DNA from: Porticoccaceae bacterium UBA1117 | GTDB taxonomy: Bacteria > Pseudomonadota > Gammaproteobacteria > Pseudomonadales > Porticoccaceae | Reading direction: 5' to 3' | Assembly: GCA_002313335.1 (NCBI GenBank) | Contig: DCBC01000168.1 | Location: 885 to 7,110 of the forward strand | Length of the DNA: 6,226 nt | In this document: positions 6,047 to 6,226 of the stretch, piece after piece | Position numbering within the stretch: the first letter of the stretch is position 1 | Layout: the number at the start of each line of letters is the position of its first letter | Position numbers and translations under genes: made by a program | Notes under the pieces: model-generated | Told to the model about the DNA's origin: nothing | What the model saw: only the letters and a program-made list of their open reading frames with translations | Database searches by the model: none

Positions 6047-6226
6047 CTAGAGATGCTTATTAGAGCTCTGCGTTAAGCGGGCCCACCACTTGAGTAACAA
6101 CCTATCGGCACTCTCTTCAGCCGCTATGCCTAAACGCTGGTGCAGTTTCTTTTTAAATACATAAGCAACTTCAAAGACGTCAGCATTCTCTATTCGTGAA
6201 ACTAAATATTCGTCACTGGTCTGAAT
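6047..6226 (-). CDS. Unidentified protein, C-terminal fragment (cut by window edge)
   Basis: A reverse-strand frame enters from the right edge and is open for 59 codons to a TAG at 6047-6049. The visible product is charged and helical in character: EYLVSRIENADVFEVAYVF at about 6-24, KKKLHQRLGI at 25-34, and an amphipathic end EESADRLLLKWWARL at 37-51. It has balanced composition and ends 12 nt from the stop of the antiporter gene, as expected for a convergent neighbour. There is no start inside the window. I do not recognise the family and assign no function. A random open frame of this length is possible but less likely. Confidence 0.55.
   Translation of the reverse strand: MQTSDEYLVSRIENADVFEVAYVFKKKLHQRLGIAAEESADRLLLKWWARLTQSSNKHL

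Noticed and set aside
6039..6057. AGCAT...ATGCT inverted repeat after the antiporter stop, as a terminator
   Set aside because: The stem is only five pairs, with a nine-base loop and no T-run, and it overlaps the end of the convergent frame.
1..6226. Search for a mobile element, defence system, CRISPR array, tRNA or riboswitch
   Set aside because: No repeat-spacer pattern, transposase, integrase, tRNA-like cloverleaf or recognisable aptamer was seen. The recognised full-length genes are familiar families: a PerM permease, BepA, NadA, a VOC protein and a CPA2 antiporter.

Overview
The window looks like chromosomal housekeeping DNA from a gammaproteobacterium of moderate GC content, possibly marine. 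The basis is protein resemblance recalled from memory: NadA and BepA both read like their E. coli homologues, and perM and bepA are divergent neighbours, as I recall they are in E. coli. No phage, transposon, CRISPR, rRNA or tRNA signature is visible.

Layout. At the left edge the minus strand holds the first 26 codons of a probable DUF2244 membrane protein, cut by the window end. Next on the minus strand is a PerM/YfgO-type AI-2E family permease. Diverging from it is a BepA/YfgC-type periplasmic M48 metallopeptidase with a TPR tail and a non-ATG start. It converges, with a 14-nt gap, on nadA (quinolinate synthase, minus strand). Immediately upstream of nadA, probably in the same transcript, is a 38-codon single-pass membrane protein gene that is easily missed. 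Across a 203-nt divergent intergenic region the plus strand carries a VOC (glyoxalase-fold) protein and then a CPA2/Kef-type cation:proton antiporter that consists only of the membrane domain. At the right edge a minus-strand open frame, probably the C-terminus of an unidentified protein, runs into the window end.

How the genes relate. BepA guards outer-membrane protein and LPS-transporter assembly, and NadA makes the quinolinate precursor of NAD. They are neighbours without an obvious shared pathway. The VOC/antiporter pair is the most suggestive association. In E. coli, Kef antiporters and glyoxalase I act together in methylglyoxal defence. Here, however, the antiporter lacks the cytosolic RCK domain and the VOC protein lacks most canonical metal-ligand positions, so any link is inference.

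I did not find a convincing undescribed system. The items most worth a second look are the small membrane protein upstream of nadA, the VOC/stand-alone antiporter pair, the non-ATG start of bepA behind a hexapeptide mini-ORF, and several short palindromes and repeats in the intergenic regions.
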